Assembly: GCA_016081115.2 (NCBI GenBank)
Contig: CM071931.1
Span: 24,156,317-24,220,316 of the forward strand
Source of the DNA: Rehmannia glutinosa
Taxonomy: Eukaryota; Streptophyta; Magnoliopsida; Lamiales; Orobanchaceae
DNA: 64,000 bases
Reading direction: 5' to 3'
Shown here piece after piece: positions 1 to 12,153 of the stretch (within the stretch, counting starts at the first letter, position 1; each line of letters opens with the position of its first letter). Position numbers and translations under genes: made by a program. The notes beneath the pieces are model-generated. The model searched no databases. It was not told the DNA's origin and worked only from the letters and a program-made list of their open reading frames with translations.

Positions 1-778
1 CAAATATGTCTATGGCTCAAGCTTGGGACTTATCGGGAAAAGGGTCTCACGTTATGTGAAGAAGCCGACAGCAGCGTAGACCACCGGCATCCTCTGGCTG
101 TCACTCCGCCGGTCACTCACCGAAAGAAGAAAGACCCCAAGATACAATACACGCCGCAGGTATAGGAAGAAGCGAAAGGTGGAGGAAGAAGCTTGGACCC
201 AGGCCTCGCCCAAAACATTGAATACGTAGATCCGTGCAAGAAAGGAGGGATCTATCAATGGTCTTGACCAAGTAGCAAATTTGCAAGTGGCTAAAAGTAA
301 CGCCGAGTATGCAAAAAGAATAGAAGAAGAAAACAAGAGACAAACTCAAATATGGGAGGAAAGACAGAAAGATTAAGAAGAGATGAAGGCATCGCCGAAA
401 GGCATATAAAAAGAAAAAGAAGGCAAATGACGATGAGAAAAAGAGAAGAAGAGAAGAAGATGTTGAACAAGATGAAAGAAGGAGACAAATGAAGGAGATG
501 AAGTGTTGTCTTTGTCCACCCCCTTCGTATTTTATTATGTAAATACATACAATGTAAGTCTTCCAAATAAAGCTATAAATTCTTTATTTTCTCGTGGTAG
601 ACAAATATGTGCTTTGATACACCTTGTAAACAATTGTGTAAAAGAACAAGAATGTTATGATCAATAAAAGAATTGATTCTCGCGATACATTCTATGTCAA
701 TACACTATCTCAGTATGTATCTTTGCTATTTGCATTTTTGAATGGTTTAAGTTTTGGCATCATCAAAAAGGGGGAAAT
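1..778 (+). mobile_element. 3' internal end of a plus-strand SIRE-like copia retrotransposon
   Basis: This stretch matches, in opposite orientation, the DNA next to the 3' LTR of the complete SIRE-like element at 24154-37884 (minus-strand counterpart about 25713-26500). On the plus strand a reading frame begins MSMAQAWDLS and is quickly interrupted, as expected for the decayed end of the env-like region. It leads into a polypurine tract and an LTR, so this is the 3' end of an element whose body lies left of the window. No intact protein is present. Confidence 0.75.
765..778 (+). other. Polypurine tract (plus-strand primer) of the SIRE-like element
   Basis: The sequence AAAAAGGGGGAAAT lies directly before the LTR start TGTTAGG. 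The same tract occurs, reversed, beside the 3' LTR of the second element at 25713-25726. Position and composition fit the second-strand primer site of LTR retrotransposons. Confidence 0.8.
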
Positions 779-2335
779 TGTTAGGAAATTTATTGTTTAG
801 ATTTTGATGAATGCCATGTAAAACTTAGAATAGGAAGTTGGCACCCCAATTCTTGTTGTAAAATGCATTGTAATAAATAGAGTGGCCAAGCCGAGTTAAG
901 TCACCTACGCCCTAACATGCAAGAAGACAATCAAGACTGAAGAAAGACTCCGCCGCGAGACACACCAGTATGGCAAAGAAGAGTAGACGGAACTCTATCA
1001 AGAAGCAAATGAGATGCAAACAGTGGAGTATCATCAAGTCAACTCGAGAAAAGCCAAGTCTCAAGTTGAAGTGACAAGAGTCATCCACGATTGGAAGTCG
1101 ACTCTAAGTCACCTGGGAAAGCAAAAATGTAGTCAAGTCGAGATAATCAAAAAGATCCGTTGCGTAAATCAAGAGAATTACTTAAACAAGTAATATCTCC
1201 ATATCACCTTTCTCGGAGTGCTCACCCCGAGCGTGCAAAAGGAATGAACCAATGGGAAGCACTACACCGTGTCGAACTCAAAAGGTGAAAGAACAATTCA
1301 TACGAGGAAATGGCAATTCCAAGGATCGCAACAAGACAAGCCAACGACTGCAAGTGACTTTCAAAAATAAGCCTATCTCTTCAACGGGCAAATTTTTGAA
1401 AGATCACTATAAAAGGTTGAGGAGTTCATTTGAGAATAAGAGTGACACAAGTGTGACACAAGTTACAGACCTGAACCAAAGACGTTCAAGCAATTATTAG
1501 AAAGTCTGAAACATTCTCAATTCTCAAGCCTACACTACGAAGAACATCAATCCAACACTTACCTGTGAAGGAAAGATAACTTCAATCAGTTGAAGAGGAA
1601 CATACTAAAAAATAAGGGGTCTACATTCCACGAAGGATTGTAGGAAGGTTCAAGGTCGAACCAAGTCTTAAGCCTTTGGAGGGCTTCGTGATCAAATCCA
1701 AAGAGCTTGAGCAAGTGAGTCAGAGTAGCAAGCAGCTACCCCCGTGAAGAAGGTCGAGTCGCGAGAAGCCACCGAGTGATCAAGGCGTCTCAGATCGAGT
1801 CCCTAAGGATCAAGTCACTGCAGTGTGTGATCAAGACTTGTATCCGGACTGCTACCACTTTGTATACCGATCATTACCTAGTGGATTCCTCCGGAGTTGG
1901 AGAAGAGAGGAGTAGAAGAATTACCCCATCTTCGAACCTCTATAAAAATTTCATTGTGTCATTTACATTTCAAGATTTTTAATTTCTCGCATCTTAATTG
2001 TTTAATTCTCACGACATATTTGATATCCACTTGATAATCTATAAGTACTAAATCAAGCACTAAATCCTTGCTTAATCAAACTTAAGGGTGTTAAGTCTTC
2101 CAATAAAAACAAAACCACATTGAGTTAATTTAAAGCCAACAAATGAGTTATTCCATCAACAAATCGTTGAGTCTGTTGAGAGACTAACTCTACTTGATTG
2201 ACTAAATTGGTCATCCATCAAGGACACAAACTGTAGTATCAACTCTGTATATTTAAAAGGACTAAATCGAAAATTTGGTAAGGTTTATTCAACCCCCCCT
2301 TTTAAACCTTACACTTACACCCCTTGGGACCTACA
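779..2335 (+). repeat. 3' LTR of the plus-strand SIRE-like element
   Basis: An LTR of 1557 bp, starting TGTTAGG and ending CCTACA. It is homologous along its length to the LTRs at 8472-11101, 24154-25712 and 36385-37884, which are in the opposite orientation. A TATA-like motif CTATAAAAATTTC lies near 1940 and is conserved in all copies; it probably marks the LTR promoter. At 2335 it abuts, without transition, the internal sequence of a minus-strand SIRE-like element, which suggests insertion of one element into the other. Confidence 0.88.
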
Positions 2336-3158
2336 AGGTGATTTGAATATTGATAGGGTTTTGAGAGAGAGTTTTTGCCTTTGCTTTTGAGAGAGAGAAA
2401 TGAACAGTTTTTGGTAATGTGGGAGAGAAACGGACGAAAGAGTTTAAGTATGGTTCATGAAAGGACGTGCGGGTGGTTTTTGAAATGTGATCGAAATCAA
2501 CGGCTTAGATCTTGCACGCCGATTAGCATTTAATGTCTCGTATTTAATGCGGCAGCATTTATATCCAATCATAAGCTTGGTGTGCAGCTTTTGCTTGTAC
2601 ACATCATAATTATGCTGACGTCATTCTTAAAAACATTCCCGCTTAGTAAAAACGACTGCGTTTTTGTCACTTTGCTCATAAATGACTCAGCTTGTCCCTT
2701 AGCTGATTTAACTCTTTTCTTCTCGTATGTAAATACTCAACCGTCCTAACTCGATAAATTGTCTTTTCCGATCTGGTGATTTACTCACCGATTTAAGAGT
2801 TCACTCTTTTTCCTCTCTTCATACTTTATTTCTTTTCTTTGAGTTTTGAAAGTGTCAACTCACCAATTAATCCTAACTCATGCTTGAGTTCTTCAAATCT
2901 TGACTCATATAATGGTTTTGTGAATATGTCACCAACCGCTTGTCGGTGAAATATATTCAAGATGATGTCCTTCTTTTCAACATGATCTCTTATGAAGTGA
3001 TATCGACATCAATATGTTTTGTTCTTGAGTCCAACACAGATTTTGAGTGATTGCAATTGCACTTGTGTTATCACACATGATTGGAATTTCCTTTTCTTCA
3101 ACTTCATAGTCTCTCACTTTGTCTCATCCATAGGACTTGGGCACAACAACCCCTGCAG
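2336..3158 (-). other. Non-coding spacer between RNase H and env-like region of element 1
   Basis: No convincing reading frame. The stretch aligns with about 30240-31040 in the second element (both share, for example, TTTGCCTTTGCTTTTGAGAG on the plus strand), so it is retrotransposon spacer and not host DNA. Confidence 0.7.
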
Positions 3159-5993
3159 CTATGTATTCTCGTCACTAGAGGTGGCTATTGAATTTTGCTT
3201 TTTGCTAAACCAGAAATCACTGTTTCTAGCATTTGACATGTGCCTCAAGTGCTTTTTCACAACTCGCATCCAAGATAGTCGAGTCTCGAATAGCCGATTA
3301 GCTTGAATCCACCTTCCTTTGGATACCATAAGCCAACTTCTTGGCTTCCTTTCAAATATCTCAAGATCCTCTTGGTCAATGTCATATGGCTTTCCTTTGG
3401 AGCGATTGAAATCTTGCACATACACCTACGGCAAAGGTGATGTCCGCCCGCTTGCTATAAGATAGAGCAATGATCCAATGAGTGCTCAGATCTTGTTTGA
3501 TCTACTGACTTGCCATCCGCATCCGTGTCCATTTTGACCGATGTGTTCATTGGTATTTTTATCAAGACTTCTCTTGCATACCGATTTCTTCATTAAATCT
3601 CTCGGTGTATTTTGTTTGACTTATGAAGGTTCCATTCTCCAAATTGTTTCACTTGGAGTCCAAGGAAGAATGTCAGCTCTCCCATCATGCTCATTTCGAA
3701 TTTGCTTTGCATGAGGTTTGAAAATTTATCACACAGCTCTTTGTTTGTGGATCCAAAAATAATGTCATCCACATATATTTGAACAAGCAATATACTCTTC
3801 GCATCTTGAATTCTGAAGAGTGTTCTATCCACTTTGCCTTTTGTGAATCCGTTCTTAGTCAGGAATTGTGACAAAGTATCATACCATGCTCTGGGTGCCT
3901 GGTGCCTGTTTCAATCCATATAGAGCTTTCTTGAGTTTGTATACCTTATCTCCAAGAGTCTTCTGCTCAAATCCTGGAGGTTGTTCAACATACACTTCTT
4001 CTTCCAATAAACCATTAAGGAATGCACTCTTTACATCCATTTGATATACAATAAAATTCTTGTGAGTCTGCATAGGCAAGAAACATCCTTATAGCTTCCA
4101 ATCTTGCTACAGGGGCGAATGTTTCATCAAAATCTATCCCTTCTTCTTGGCAATATCCTTTGGCTACTAATCTTGCTTTGTTTCTTACCACAGAACCTTC
4201 CTCGTTCATCTTGTTTCTGAACACCCATTTAGTGCCAATAACATTTTGATGGGTGGGTCTTTGAACCAATTCCCATACTTTATTTCTTTCAAACTGATTC
4301 AGCTCCTCTTACATAGCTTGAATCCAATGTGTGTCATCCAATGCTTGTGACACATCTTTAGGCTCTATTTGTGAGATAAAGCATGTGAACATAGCTTCTT
4401 GTTGAGTTCTGGATCTTGTTTTGACACCTTCTCTTATATCTCCAATGACTAGTTCTGGTGGATGGTCTCTCAGCCATCTTACATCAGGTTGAAGTAAGTT
4501 AGCTGAATTCAGTCGTCTGGCAGCTGTGTTGTTTTGATCAGTTCTCTCGTCATCACTTAGCTGCAGATTTTCCAGCTATTTTTGAGATTCAACTATCTCA
4601 TCTTCATTTGGATTTATAATTCCAGCTTGATCAAAGATAGGGACTCTTCGCATGGTTGGTTGATTCGGACTTATCACCGATTCTTCAATGTCTTCTCCAT
4701 TTACATTCGGCTCATCAAACACCACATGAATGGATTCCTCTGTAACCATAGTCCTCTTGTTGAGTACTCTGTAGGTTTTACTTTCAGCTGAGTGTCCCAA
4801 GAAGATACCTTCATCGGCTTTAGCATCAAAAGCCTTCAAATTATCTTTGCCATTGTTATGGATGAAGCATTTACATCCAAATATTCTAAAATATGCAACA
4901 TTTGGTTTTCTCCCTGTCCAAATCTCATAGGGAGTCTTTGTCAGCTGTCTATTTATCATGCATCTATTTTGAGTGTAGCATGTTGTGTTTATTGCTTTAG
5001 CCCAAAATCTTTTAGGTAGCCCCGCTTCGCTAACATGGTCCTTCCCCGCTTCTTTGAGAGTTCTATTCCTTCTTTCTCAACTCCATTCTCACGGGAGTCC
5101 TTGCCGCAGATAATTCATGACCAATACCATTTTCAATACAATATCGAGTTATTATACCATTTACAAACTCGGTTCCTCTGTCGATCTTATTTTGATAATG
5201 GTTTGACTCTTCTCATTTTGAATCCTCTTCATCACCGTGGTAGTTTCTCAGAGTTTCTTTCTTCTTACACATGAATATTGTCCATGTATATCTTGAGTAG
5301 TCATCTACTACCACCAAGGTGTATTTCTTCCCACTTATGCTAGCTTTGGTTCAATCGGACCAAATAGATCCATATGTAGCGATGCAATATTCTTGTTGAA
5401 GATGGACATGCCTTTTCTTTGAATGATGATTTGATTTGTTTTCCCATCCGACATGCATCACATACACTTTCCTTCTTGTACCGAGTCCGGAAGTCCTTCC
5501 ACAAGATTGCTTCTGGCAAGCTTGTTAATAGTTTTGAAATTCAGGTGACTCAGCTTCTTGTGCCACAGCCAACTTGATTCGGTTGTGCTCTTTCCTAGTA
5601 GACAAGTGCTTGGTGTTGCAGTTGACCAATCTACTACATACATGTTCTTTTGTCTGCATCCTTACAACACAACCTCATTGGATTCAGATGTCCTTGATTT
5701 GGCATATTCCCATGTTGAATCCAACATTATAGCCTTTGTCACAGTTGGCTAATACTCAGTGATTGAATTTGAGTCCTTCAACATATGCAACATCCGTGAT
5801 TTCTAATACATTTTTCTTGATGGATCCAATGCCTCTTATTTCTCCTGAGCTTCATTTCCTCCAAATATGACTTTTGCTCCTTTGACTTCCTTGAATTTTG
5901 ACAGATTTTTCTTGTTTCCCTGTCATATGTCCGGAATGTACCACTATCCATGTACCAGGTTCCTTGGCACTCACTTGTTCCTTGAACCCGCAA
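3159..5993 (-). pseudogene. Copia pol remnant (protease, integrase, reverse transcriptase, RNase H) of element 1
   Basis: Minus-strand fragments follow the copia pol order. Protease: the WYMDSG motif near 5940, after which the frame is lost. GAG-pre-integrase: about 5643-5458, with LWHKKLSHLNFKTINKL. Integrase C-terminal part: 4959-4576, with TPYEIWTGRKPNV and GYS-like IFLGHSAESK. Reverse transcriptase: 4269-3593, with NKARLVAKGY, FDETFAPVARLEAIR, MDVKSAFLNG and the catalytic YVDD. RNase H: about 3425-3159. An intact copia pol is one open frame; this one is split into several, so the element cannot make its own enzymes. Residue differences from element 2 cluster at CAG/CTG sites, so some breaks may be sequence errors. 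Confidence 0.85.
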
Positions 5994-6530
5994 TCAAGGA
6001 AATTAAGTTTTAGGTACCCATATTTGTCTGGGGTCCCGAGGGGTTAGTATTGTAAGATGATCCAACCAACCTACAGCCAAAATGATTTGACTCTAAGGGG
6101 TTGCCATCTATCGCTGCCATAATCATAATTAATTTTGGCAAATTGCTTGGGGATTCTAGGTTCATACAAATTTGCCTCTTTTGTCTCAGTATGCATGTAT
6201 ATGTGTTTTAGCAATTGCCTTCTTTTGGTAGTTGTGATATCTCCGAGTGTAGTGCCTAGGTTCATATGTGTGCTGATGAAAGCTCTTATACCTTTGGAAT
6301 GGCCTTTGCTGAGTTTCAGGCCTTTGCCATTTGGGCTTATATTCCATAGTCTTTGCTGATAGTTCACGTTATTCCAATCAGCTTGGCTTGGGTACATTCT
6401 ACCATTCCCTTCATATGTATTTCTTTTATAGAACTTCTGGGTTTTTTGGTAGCTCTGTTTCTTCTTTACAGAGTATTTTCTGTTTGGAGTTTGCTGAGGA
6501 ACTCGACTGGATTTCTTCTCAGCTGTCCTC

Positions 6531-8340
6531 TCACCACTCAACTGGTTGTTTTCCTTTTCCTTTATATCCAAGGCCAGTTTGCTTGTGATTGTGCTTTGGA
6601 ATAAATGTGTGTGCACTATTTGGAGTTTTGGATTTTTGAGATAGTTCATTACTTGAAGATCCTTTTTCCAAAATCACTTTTGGAGCTTGACATAGAACAG
6701 AGGAATTAAATCCTAAGCATGTCTTGTCTCCACATTTTCTTTGACTCATAATAAGATCATCCAATGATTTAGATGCCTTAGTGAATGAGGCAATCACATT
6801 TTTGAGGTCATTCTCCCTCTTTTCTATAGCAGTTATCTCTGTTATTAGCTTCGCATTTTCAACCCTTATAATTTCATTCTCATCAGCTATTTGACTTAGG
6901 GTACTCAGCTCCTTAGTCAGCTGTGAGTTTTGGCATTTAAGCAGGTTGTTTTCCTCATTTAGAAGTGTGTGTGAGGATTTAATGTGTTCAAAGTCTTTCA
7001 TCATTTTGCCTAATGAATCATAAAGATCGGTGGGTGATGAGGTGTGTGTCACGATCACTATTATCGACTCGAGTGTGATGAATTTGAGTGTACCTCATCT
7101 TCTTGGTCAGGTTGGTCTTGTTCCTTGGCCATCAAACATATCAAGGCTTCTTCTTCGTAGTCGCTGAGTAGTCGGCTTCACTACTCTCAATCACCGTGTG
7201 TCTTTTGACTTGGCTGTCTCAATGCCGATCTCTCCGCACCAACATTGCCTTTTTCTTTTCTTTTGTCTTCTTTCTCTCAAGACTTTTCTTTCTTCTTCAT
7301 TCCCGTATTTGTTGACTACATGGTATGGGCAATCAATCGCATAGTGACTGGTTGCACTGTAGTTCCAAAGATAGATTTTCACCTTTTGATCACTCTTTCC
7401 ATTCTTGGATTGTCAACCCTTTGATATTCAACTTTTTGATGCTCGCTCTCTTGGTTGGCCTATCTTCCCTTGTCTTGGAGGGAGCCGAGTGTCTTCTCGG
7501 AGGATTCGCCCTTGCCTCTTTTTGTAGTTCTTATTGCGTAACTTATTAAACCTTTTAACCATCAGGGCTATTTTCTCGGGTCAATGACTTCTTTGACCTC
7601 GGCTCTCTTGCCATCCTTAACAATTAGAGCAAATTGTTTTGGGTACAGATTGTCTCTTCCTCGGTCTTTTTTCTTCTCACCAAATTCAGTAGGCTTTGAG
7701 ATCCGAGAATAGCTCATGGTTGTATGTCTTGGATAGGTCCATGGAATGTCTTAGTGCCATGACCTTCATTTCCCATTCACCGAGACTTCTTAGAATCTTC
7801 ATATACATTTCCTTCAGTGTATATTCTTTTCCAAGTGCAAATAGCTCGTTGGTAATTTCTGTGAACCGAGCATCTAGTTGATCCAAGGTCTCTCCTGCGA
7901 TCATTTTGAAATTCTCAAATTTCAGACAAAGAATCGATAATTTATTTTCCTTGATTTGCTCGAGCCTTCACAAATCAATGTTAGCTTGTCCTGATTTCTT
8001 TAGCCGTTTTGCATGATTTGACTTTATTGAACATGGCTTTGTCCAAGGTTTTGTAAAGAATGTCCTTGGGTACAATGTCCATGTTATATCTTTTTCTGTC
8101 ATCATTTGTCCATTCAGCTCTTAGTTTTTCAGCCATAGCTGGTCTGGGAGCAACATCCTCTTCATCTTCAGCTGCAACTCTCCTTACAGTTGTGTTCACT
8201 TTTAAAATTTGCAGTGGCCCATCCTCTATCACTATCCACATCTCATCATGTAATGTTGATAGATGAGCCTGCATACGAATTTTCCAATCATCAAATTCTT
8301 CAATTGTGAACATAGGGATGCGTGTCAAATTTGCTTCCAT
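6531..8340 (-). pseudogene. Copia gag remnant of element 1
   Basis: The reading frame opens at 8340 with MEANLTRIPMFTIEEFDDWK, typical of plant copia Gag (UBN2-type capsid region). It continues after frameshifts through KFENFKMIAGETLDQLDARF (near 7904) to a degraded zinc knuckle near 7380-7330 (HYAIDCPY, first cysteine lost) and a long coiled-coil-like stretch at 7058-6531 rich in Glu, Lys, Leu and Asn. A long coiled-coil tail after the knuckle is common in SIRE-type Gag. The start codon lies about 120 bp downstream of the primer-binding site. At least three frame breaks make it non-functional as read. Confidence 0.82.
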
Positions 8341-8457
8341 GATAACAACTTTTTCTTTGGTAAAAAGAGTTTTGAAAGATCAAGTACTAAAACAGGACTT
8401 TGAAAAATTTGGAGATCTAGTTCAAGAACTTAGTGCGGAAGGCTCAATGAACCAACC

Positions 8458-8469
8458 GCTCTGATACCA
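8458..8469 (-). other. Primer-binding site of element 1 (initiator tRNA-Met)
   Basis: The minus strand reads TGGTATCAGAGC, the standard copia primer-binding site complementary to the 3' end of initiator tRNA-Met. It is two bases from the LTR end at 8472. This fixes the minus-strand orientation of element 1. Confidence 0.9.
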
Positions 8470-8471
8470 CT

Positions 8472-11101
8472 TGTTGGTCCCAAGGGGTGTGAGTGTAAGG
8501 TTTAGAAGGGGGGGTTGAATAAACCTTACCAACTTTTCGAATTAGTCTTTTTAAATATTCAGAGTTAATACTTTACAGTTGTGTCCTTGGTGGACAGCTA
8601 ATTTAGTTAATCAGTAGAGTTAGTCACTCAACAAACTCGACCGAGCCGTTGATAGAATAACTCAAATCAAAGACTAAAGACTTAGCTCAACTGTGGTTTG
8701 TTTTCACGAAGACTTAACACCCTTAAATTTGGTTTAGTTTGAATTAATACTTGGTTTTAGCACTTAGAGATTATCAAGTGGATAGCAAATTTATCAGCAG
8801 AGTTAAACAAATAAGATGCAGTAATTAAAGTGCTGAAATGTAAATGACACGATAAGTTTTTATAGAGGTTCAAGATAAGGTAATTCTTCTACTCCTCTCT
8901 TCTCCAACTCCCGGAGGAATCCACTAAGTATTGATCAAGATACGAGTGGTAATCCGGATACAAGTCTTGATCACACAAACACTTGATCCTTTGGGAATCG
9001 ATGCCGAGATGCCTTGGTCACGCACCGGCTTCTCGTGCGACTCGGCTTCTTCTTCACAGGCGGCTACCTTGCTACTACAGCCCACTTGCTCAAGCTCCTT
9101 GGATTTGATCACGAAGCCCTCCAAAACTTGAGACTGGTTCGACTCTGAACCTTCCTACAATCCTCCGTGGAATGTAGTGTCCCTCACAAATATTTATAAA
9201 CCTCTCGATTCATGCAAATATTTGTGTCGAGTATTCAAGATCTAATATTGAAACTCATCTCTCGAATTATGAATCAATATATCAAACAAGTTAAATCATT
9301 GATCAAGTGATAAAACAAGAATAAGCTCAAAATACTCAAATAGGCTTCAAGATAATAACTTCAACTAAGATTAAAACATCCAACAAGAGTTCATTAATCT
9401 ACTTCCAAAACCCTAAAATCTCTAGAGTTTAGCTACACATGATTAAACAACTTATAAACAAAGTGTTCAAAGCCATTGCAAATGAAAATGAAAGATTGAA
9501 ACTAAAAGAGAAGCAAGAAAAAACTTAGAACGCCGACAATCTCTCGATATATCTCCGTTCTTCAAGCTCCGATGCAACCCGATTGTCTCCTTGATATCTC
9601 CTTCCAAGAGTTGACTCTTGTCTTGTGTTGTAGATCCCAAAATTGCCGAATATCCTTGTGTGCGCCCCCAAAAGCCTTTTTATACCCACCATCAAGTTTA
9701 GGGCACAATGTCATTAGACATGGGATTCCAATGCAGACGCACGGGGTGGTGCATTGGAGCACGGGTTACCCGTGCGCCACCTGCACAAATAATCCAACTC
9801 TCTCGTAGGGCGCACGGGTGGTGCATCGGAGCACGGGTTACCCGTGCCCCACTCCGGTGAAATAATCCAACCCTCCGTAGGGCGACGAGTCATGCGTCGA
9901 TGCATGGGCTACTCAGGCGCCATGCTACAGCTCCAGTTACATTTATACAGGGGTGCACGGGTGGTGTCTGAGGCACGCCCAACCCGTGTGCCCCTTGTCT
10001 TTTCCGTAGACGCTCAATTTTCGCTCTTTTAGGCTTCACTTTTCGTATATCCACTCAATTCTCCGTGTTTCCACTTTGTTTTTCTCGTATTCGTATTTAA
10101 TTAGCTTCAAATATCATGAAATTCCTACAAAATAAGCAAAGTGTAATATCTTTTCAACAAGGAGTGAATATGTAATATTTAACGCGAGTATGTGCATGTT
10201 TACCCATCATTATAGCTCGAAATACGCCTCAAAATACATGCAAAACTCACACCTATCATGTAGACCCTTGATTCTTCAAAATTTCCTCTTCAACTCGATT
10301 GAAGTTATCTTTCCTTCACAGTGAGTGTTGGATTGATTTTCTTCGTAATGTAGGCTTGAGGATTGATCTCGAATGATTTGAGAATATCTTAGGTTACTGA
10401 TTCAAATGTTTGCTTGAATGTTCGTGGTTTTGGTAACCTACTCTCGAGTTATTCCTCGGCCTTTTATAGTGATCTTTCAAAAATCACCGTTGAAGAGATA
10501 GGCTTATTTTTGAAAGTCACTTGTGGTCGCTTGGCTTGTCTTGTTGCGATCCTTGGAATTTCCATTTCCTCGTATGAATGATTCTTCTTCATTTTTCGTA
10601 GTCGACATAGTGCAGTCTGCTTCCCATTGGTTTATTCCTCTTGCACGCTTCGAACCGAGCACTTCAAGAAAGGCAAGATGGAGGTATTACTTGTTTAAGT
10701 AATTCTCTTGATTTAGGCAACGAATCTCTTTGATTGTCTTGACTTGATCGCATTTTCTTCACATTCCCAGGTGACTTGAGTCGACTTCCAATCATTTGAT
10801 GACTCTTCATCATTTCGATCTTGAGACTTGGTCATTTTGTCTTGAGTTGACTTGATACTTCACTCACCGCATCTCACCGCACCTTGAGGTCCCGTCTTCT
10901 CTTCTTTGCCATACTCGGCTATCTTGCAATGAGTCTTCCTTCTAGTCTCCAATTGTCTTCTTGCATGTTTAGCATAGCCGACTTAACTCACTTGACCAAC
11001 CCTATCTATTACAATGCGCTTTACAACAAAAATAGGGTGCCAACTTCCTATTCTAAGTTTTACATGGCATTCATCAAAATCTACAAAATGATTTCCCAAC
11101 A
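8472..11101 (-). repeat. 5' LTR of SIRE-like element 1, split by a solo LTR
   Basis: On the minus strand it starts TGTTGGG at 11101 and ends GACCAACA at 8472. Without the insertion at 9178-10258 (and its duplicated TGTAG) it is about 1.54 kb, matching the 1.56 kb of the plus-strand LTR. A conserved TATAAAAA motif is present near 8858-8870 on the minus strand. Confidence 0.88.
9178..10258 (-). repeat. Solo LTR (1081 bp) inserted in the SIRE LTR
   Basis: The insertion begins TGTCCCTC and ends CCTATCA on the plus strand, so it has TG...CA ends. It is flanked by the 5-bp duplication TGTAG at 9173-9177 and 10259-10263. No internal coding DNA is present, so it is a solo LTR left by LTR-LTR recombination. 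A minus-strand TATA box (GGGTATAAAAAGG, near 9670) gives its orientation. The section 9730-9985 holds GC-rich repeats of CACGGGT/ACCCGTG. It is related over about 700 bp to the copies at 11102-13170, which lie in the opposite orientation. Confidence 0.88.
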
Positions 11102-12153
11102 AGAAACAACCAAAACTTACGGCCTGACACACGACCAGGTCGTGCGTGCGCACGACCCGTGCGTCTGTGCGTAAATGTCTAAATCTGACAGCACTTTAAC
11201 CTAGGTTTCCAAAAATGTATAAATACACCCTTGGGGGCGCACACCAGAGGAGAGGCTGACAGAGGACCATATAAAGAGAGCAAAAAGCGCCTTTTAACAA
11301 GGAGGAATCAACAAGAAGATCGAGGTCGCATTCGAGCTTGAGGATTGAAGATAAATCGAGAGATTGTTGATATCCCTAAGTTTTTCTCACTTCATTATAT
11401 CTTTATCTTTCATTTGAGCTCGATATGAACATGAACAATTTGTCTATGAGTTATTTGTACATCATGTGTAGCTAAACATCTTGTGATTTCCGGGTTTGGA
11501 AGTAGATTAATTGACTTTTGTTGGATGTTTTAATCTTAGTTGAAGTTATTATTTTGAAGCCTATTTGAGTACTTTGCTTTAACTCTTGTTTTATCACTTG
11601 GCCAATGATTTAGCATGTTTGATGTATTGATTCATAATTCGAGAGAAGAGCTTCAATACTAGATCTTGAGTACTTGACATAAATATTTGCATAATTGAGA
11701 AATTTGTGGATATTTGTGAGGACATTTGATCTTTGGTGCATTTGGGAATTGTGTATCTTATGTTGAGTAGAGATGCTAACATAGATATTTCAATCCACAT
11801 TTTATATACATCTCGAATAAAATTCCTTTGTGATCTTCTTATAGGAATATTGATAATAACTTTGGCTTTGATTAAATCGGATAACAAGAGAGATATTAAT
11901 CGAAATCATAACCCGGGAATCCATTCATACACTTGATCTTTTTAATCATAACTATTTGCTTGTTCTTTCATGGTAAAATATCGTCTTAGCTCTACAAAAC
12001 AAACATCCAATTTCATTCGTCTAAATAAAAATAATAATATTTTGATCTCAATACTTAGTACATTAATTTATTAGTCCCTCAGGATACGACCTTGCTACAC
12101 TATTCTATAAACTACACCGTACACTTGCGGTGAAGCTAAAAATAAGGCGAACA
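11102..12153 (+). repeat. Gypsy-type LTR-like copy 1, 5' end cut by the SIRE element
   Basis: It contains a TATA-like motif (TGTATAAATACACCC near 11216). It ends with GGTGAAGCTAAAAATAAGGCG, a string of the kind found just before the primer-binding site in plant gypsy elements. It shares its middle part with the solo LTR at 9178-10258 and nearly all of its length with the next copy. No coding sequence is visible. Confidence 0.6.

Larger units (their letters stand above)
2336..11101 (-). mobile_element. SIRE/Maximus-type Ty1-copia element 1, cut on its 3' side
   Basis: Reading on the minus strand: an LTR (11101-8472), a primer-binding site (8469-8458), gag (from 8340), then protease, integrase, reverse transcriptase and RNase H down to about 3159. 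The order protease-integrase-RT is that of the copia superfamily. The remainder (3158-2336) corresponds to the spacer before the env-like region of the complete copy at 24154-37884, and stops where the plus-strand LTR ends. The env-like part and 3' LTR should therefore lie left of the window. All coding parts carry stops or frameshifts. Confidence 0.85.
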
